From positions 1 through 5,722 of the forward strand of contig JAHIME010000105.1 of NCBI GenBank assembly GCA_018896595.1: a stretch of DNA of 5,722 nucleotides, written 5' to 3'. The stretch is from Patescibacteria group bacterium (GTDB taxonomy: Bacteria > Patescibacteriota > Patescibacteriia > Patescibacteriales > VMTK01). The notes below the pieces were generated by a model. It saw nothing but the letters and a program-made list of their open reading frames with translations. It had not been told where the DNA came from and searched no databases. Positions within the stretch are counted from its first letter, which is position 1, and each line of letters starts with the position of its first letter. The position numbers were made by a program, and so were the translations under genes. Below are positions 5,337 through 5,722 of the stretch, piece after piece.

Positions 5337-5633
5337 GGTCTTGATCTTTCGATTTGGCCACACGCGGCGATGTCCACGCCTGCGCGCGCTTCGCGTGTCT
5401 GGGTTGGCGGGGACAGCGACGCCGAACGCGATGGGGGTCTTGACCTTTCGATTTGGCGACAAGAAAAGCCGTCCCCGCCTGCGGCCGCTTCGGTCGCCTG
5501 GGTTGGCGGGGACGGCGAGGATGTCGGGATGGTTGGTCTTGACCTTTCGATTTGGGCACACGAGGCGATGTCCCTGCCTGCGGCCGCTTCGGACGCCTGG
5601 GTTGGCAGGGACATCGCCGCCGATCGCGTTCCG
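5337..5633 (+). repeat. Three tandem 99-bp units, each a conserved linker plus a two-level hairpin
   Basis: Units 5337-5435, 5436-5534 and 5535-5633 have exactly equal length. Each begins with a nearly invariant 21-base linker (5337-5357, 5436-5456, 5535-5555) containing TTGAYCTTTCGATTTGG. A hairpin follows. Outer arms: unit 1 5372-5380/5406-5414 (one mismatch); unit 2 5468-5479/5505-5516 (12 bp perfect); unit 3 5564-5578/5604-5618 (15 bp perfect). An inner 6-bp stem is capped by GCTTC in all three, and an invariant CTGGGTT follows it. The arms differ between units but stay paired: CCCC/GGGG becomes CCCT/AGGG, and GCCGTC/GACGGC becomes GATGTC/GACATC. Inner stems use G-T pairs (5382/5398, 5384/5396, 5484/5494), which only work as G-U on the + strand. 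This suggests a selected RNA structure. Unit 3 alone has an inner G-A mismatch. Confidence 0.8.
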
Positions 5634-5722
5634 GGACAGAAGCCCTACAGACGGGCGGAGCCTGGCCCTGGCCGCCTCGGGCAGGGAGGGGCGACGCATC
5701 CGATTTTGTTTCAGCAGCATGG
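5634..5722. other. Short tail to window edge, no gene assigned
   Basis: It contains one imperfect hairpin (5661-5667/5679-5685, one mismatch) and a purine-rich GGGAGGGG at 5683-5691. A + strand ATG at 5719 is too close to the edge to judge, and no ribosome binding site lies at the right distance before it. Confidence 0.4.

Larger units (their letters stand above)
3213..5722. mobile_element. Left end of a putative tRNA-Leu-integrated genomic island (right end outside window)
   Basis: Inferred from four things: the orphan tRNA-Leu 3' fragment at the left border; nearby 11-bp direct repeats that could be integrase arm sites; a cluster of intact and broken toxin-antitoxin genes; and a large structured non-coding block unlike the chromosomal genes to the left. 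Base composition shifts sharply, AT-rich at 3272-3480 and very GC-rich from 4720. No integrase, transposase or second att copy is inside the window, so the element type and its other end are unknown. Confidence 0.5.

Noticed and set aside
5337..5633. CRISPR array
   Set aside because: Only three units, a 99-bp period, a 21-base conserved part, and intervals that are hairpins related to one another rather than unique spacers. No cas genes.
4702..5633. Naming the block as HEARO/OMEGA guide RNA upstream of an IscB-type nuclease
   Set aside because: Location and structure would fit, but I could not match conserved HEARO segments and no nuclease gene is in the window. The ATG at 5719 is too close to the edge to use.
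5157..5720. Minus-strand 187-residue frame with 33-residue repeats (PANPG.RSGRR...PNRKVKT)
   Set aside because: The repeat is 99 bp, so several frames stay open together. The product is Arg/Pro-rich with no recognisable domain, and the changes between units preserve hairpin pairing. It is kept only as a fallback if codon-level conservation is found.

Overview
The window has two unlike halves. Positions 1 to about 3210 are ordinary, GC-rich bacterial chromosome. Positions from about 3213 to the right edge look like accessory DNA inserted at a tRNA-Leu gene. The proteins (an ABC permease of the FtsX/MacB type, HisF, a NUDT19-like Nudix hydrolase, a short-chain dehydrogenase) would fit a deltaproteobacterium (Desulfobacterota, Syntrophales-like). 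That placement is an impression from protein style only and is held with low confidence.

Left half: the C-terminal end of an ABC transporter permease runs off the left edge on the + strand (2-379). It converges on a minus-strand cluster read from 3107 down to 530: an SDR oxidoreductase (2319-3107), a Nudix hydrolase (1375-2301, apparent TTG start, 17 bp after the SDR) and HisF (530-1288, after an 86 bp gap with its own ribosome binding site). No other his genes are visible, so HisF is separated from its partner HisH within this window.

Boundary: 3213-3271 is, on the minus strand, the 3' part of a tRNA-Leu(CAA) from the anticodon stem to CCA. The 5' half is absent. This is the scar left when an element integrates into the 3' end of a tRNA gene. 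Its orientation puts the element to the right, beyond 3271. Three perfect 11-bp direct repeats (3398-3430) close by could be integrase arm sites.

Toxin-antitoxin cluster (3501-4643): a decayed copy of an antitoxin/PIN module, then an antitoxin whose PIN toxin is cut off after about 28 residues, then an intact VapBC-type pair. The intact pair is of the same family as the decayed copy. A strong extended -10 promoter (3722-3730) precedes the middle antitoxin and could drive everything to 4643.

Right end (about 4700-5640): roughly 940 bases without a convincing protein gene but packed with strong stem-loops. 4702-5141 folds on paper into about ten consecutive hairpins. 5167-5336 holds three long hairpins. 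5337-5633 is three tandem 99-bp units, each with a conserved single-stranded linker and a two-level hairpin whose arms change in a compensating way between units. Non-Watson-Crick pairs in the stems are G-U on the + strand, which points to a + strand RNA. I do not recognise the class. It is the most likely undescribed element in the window.
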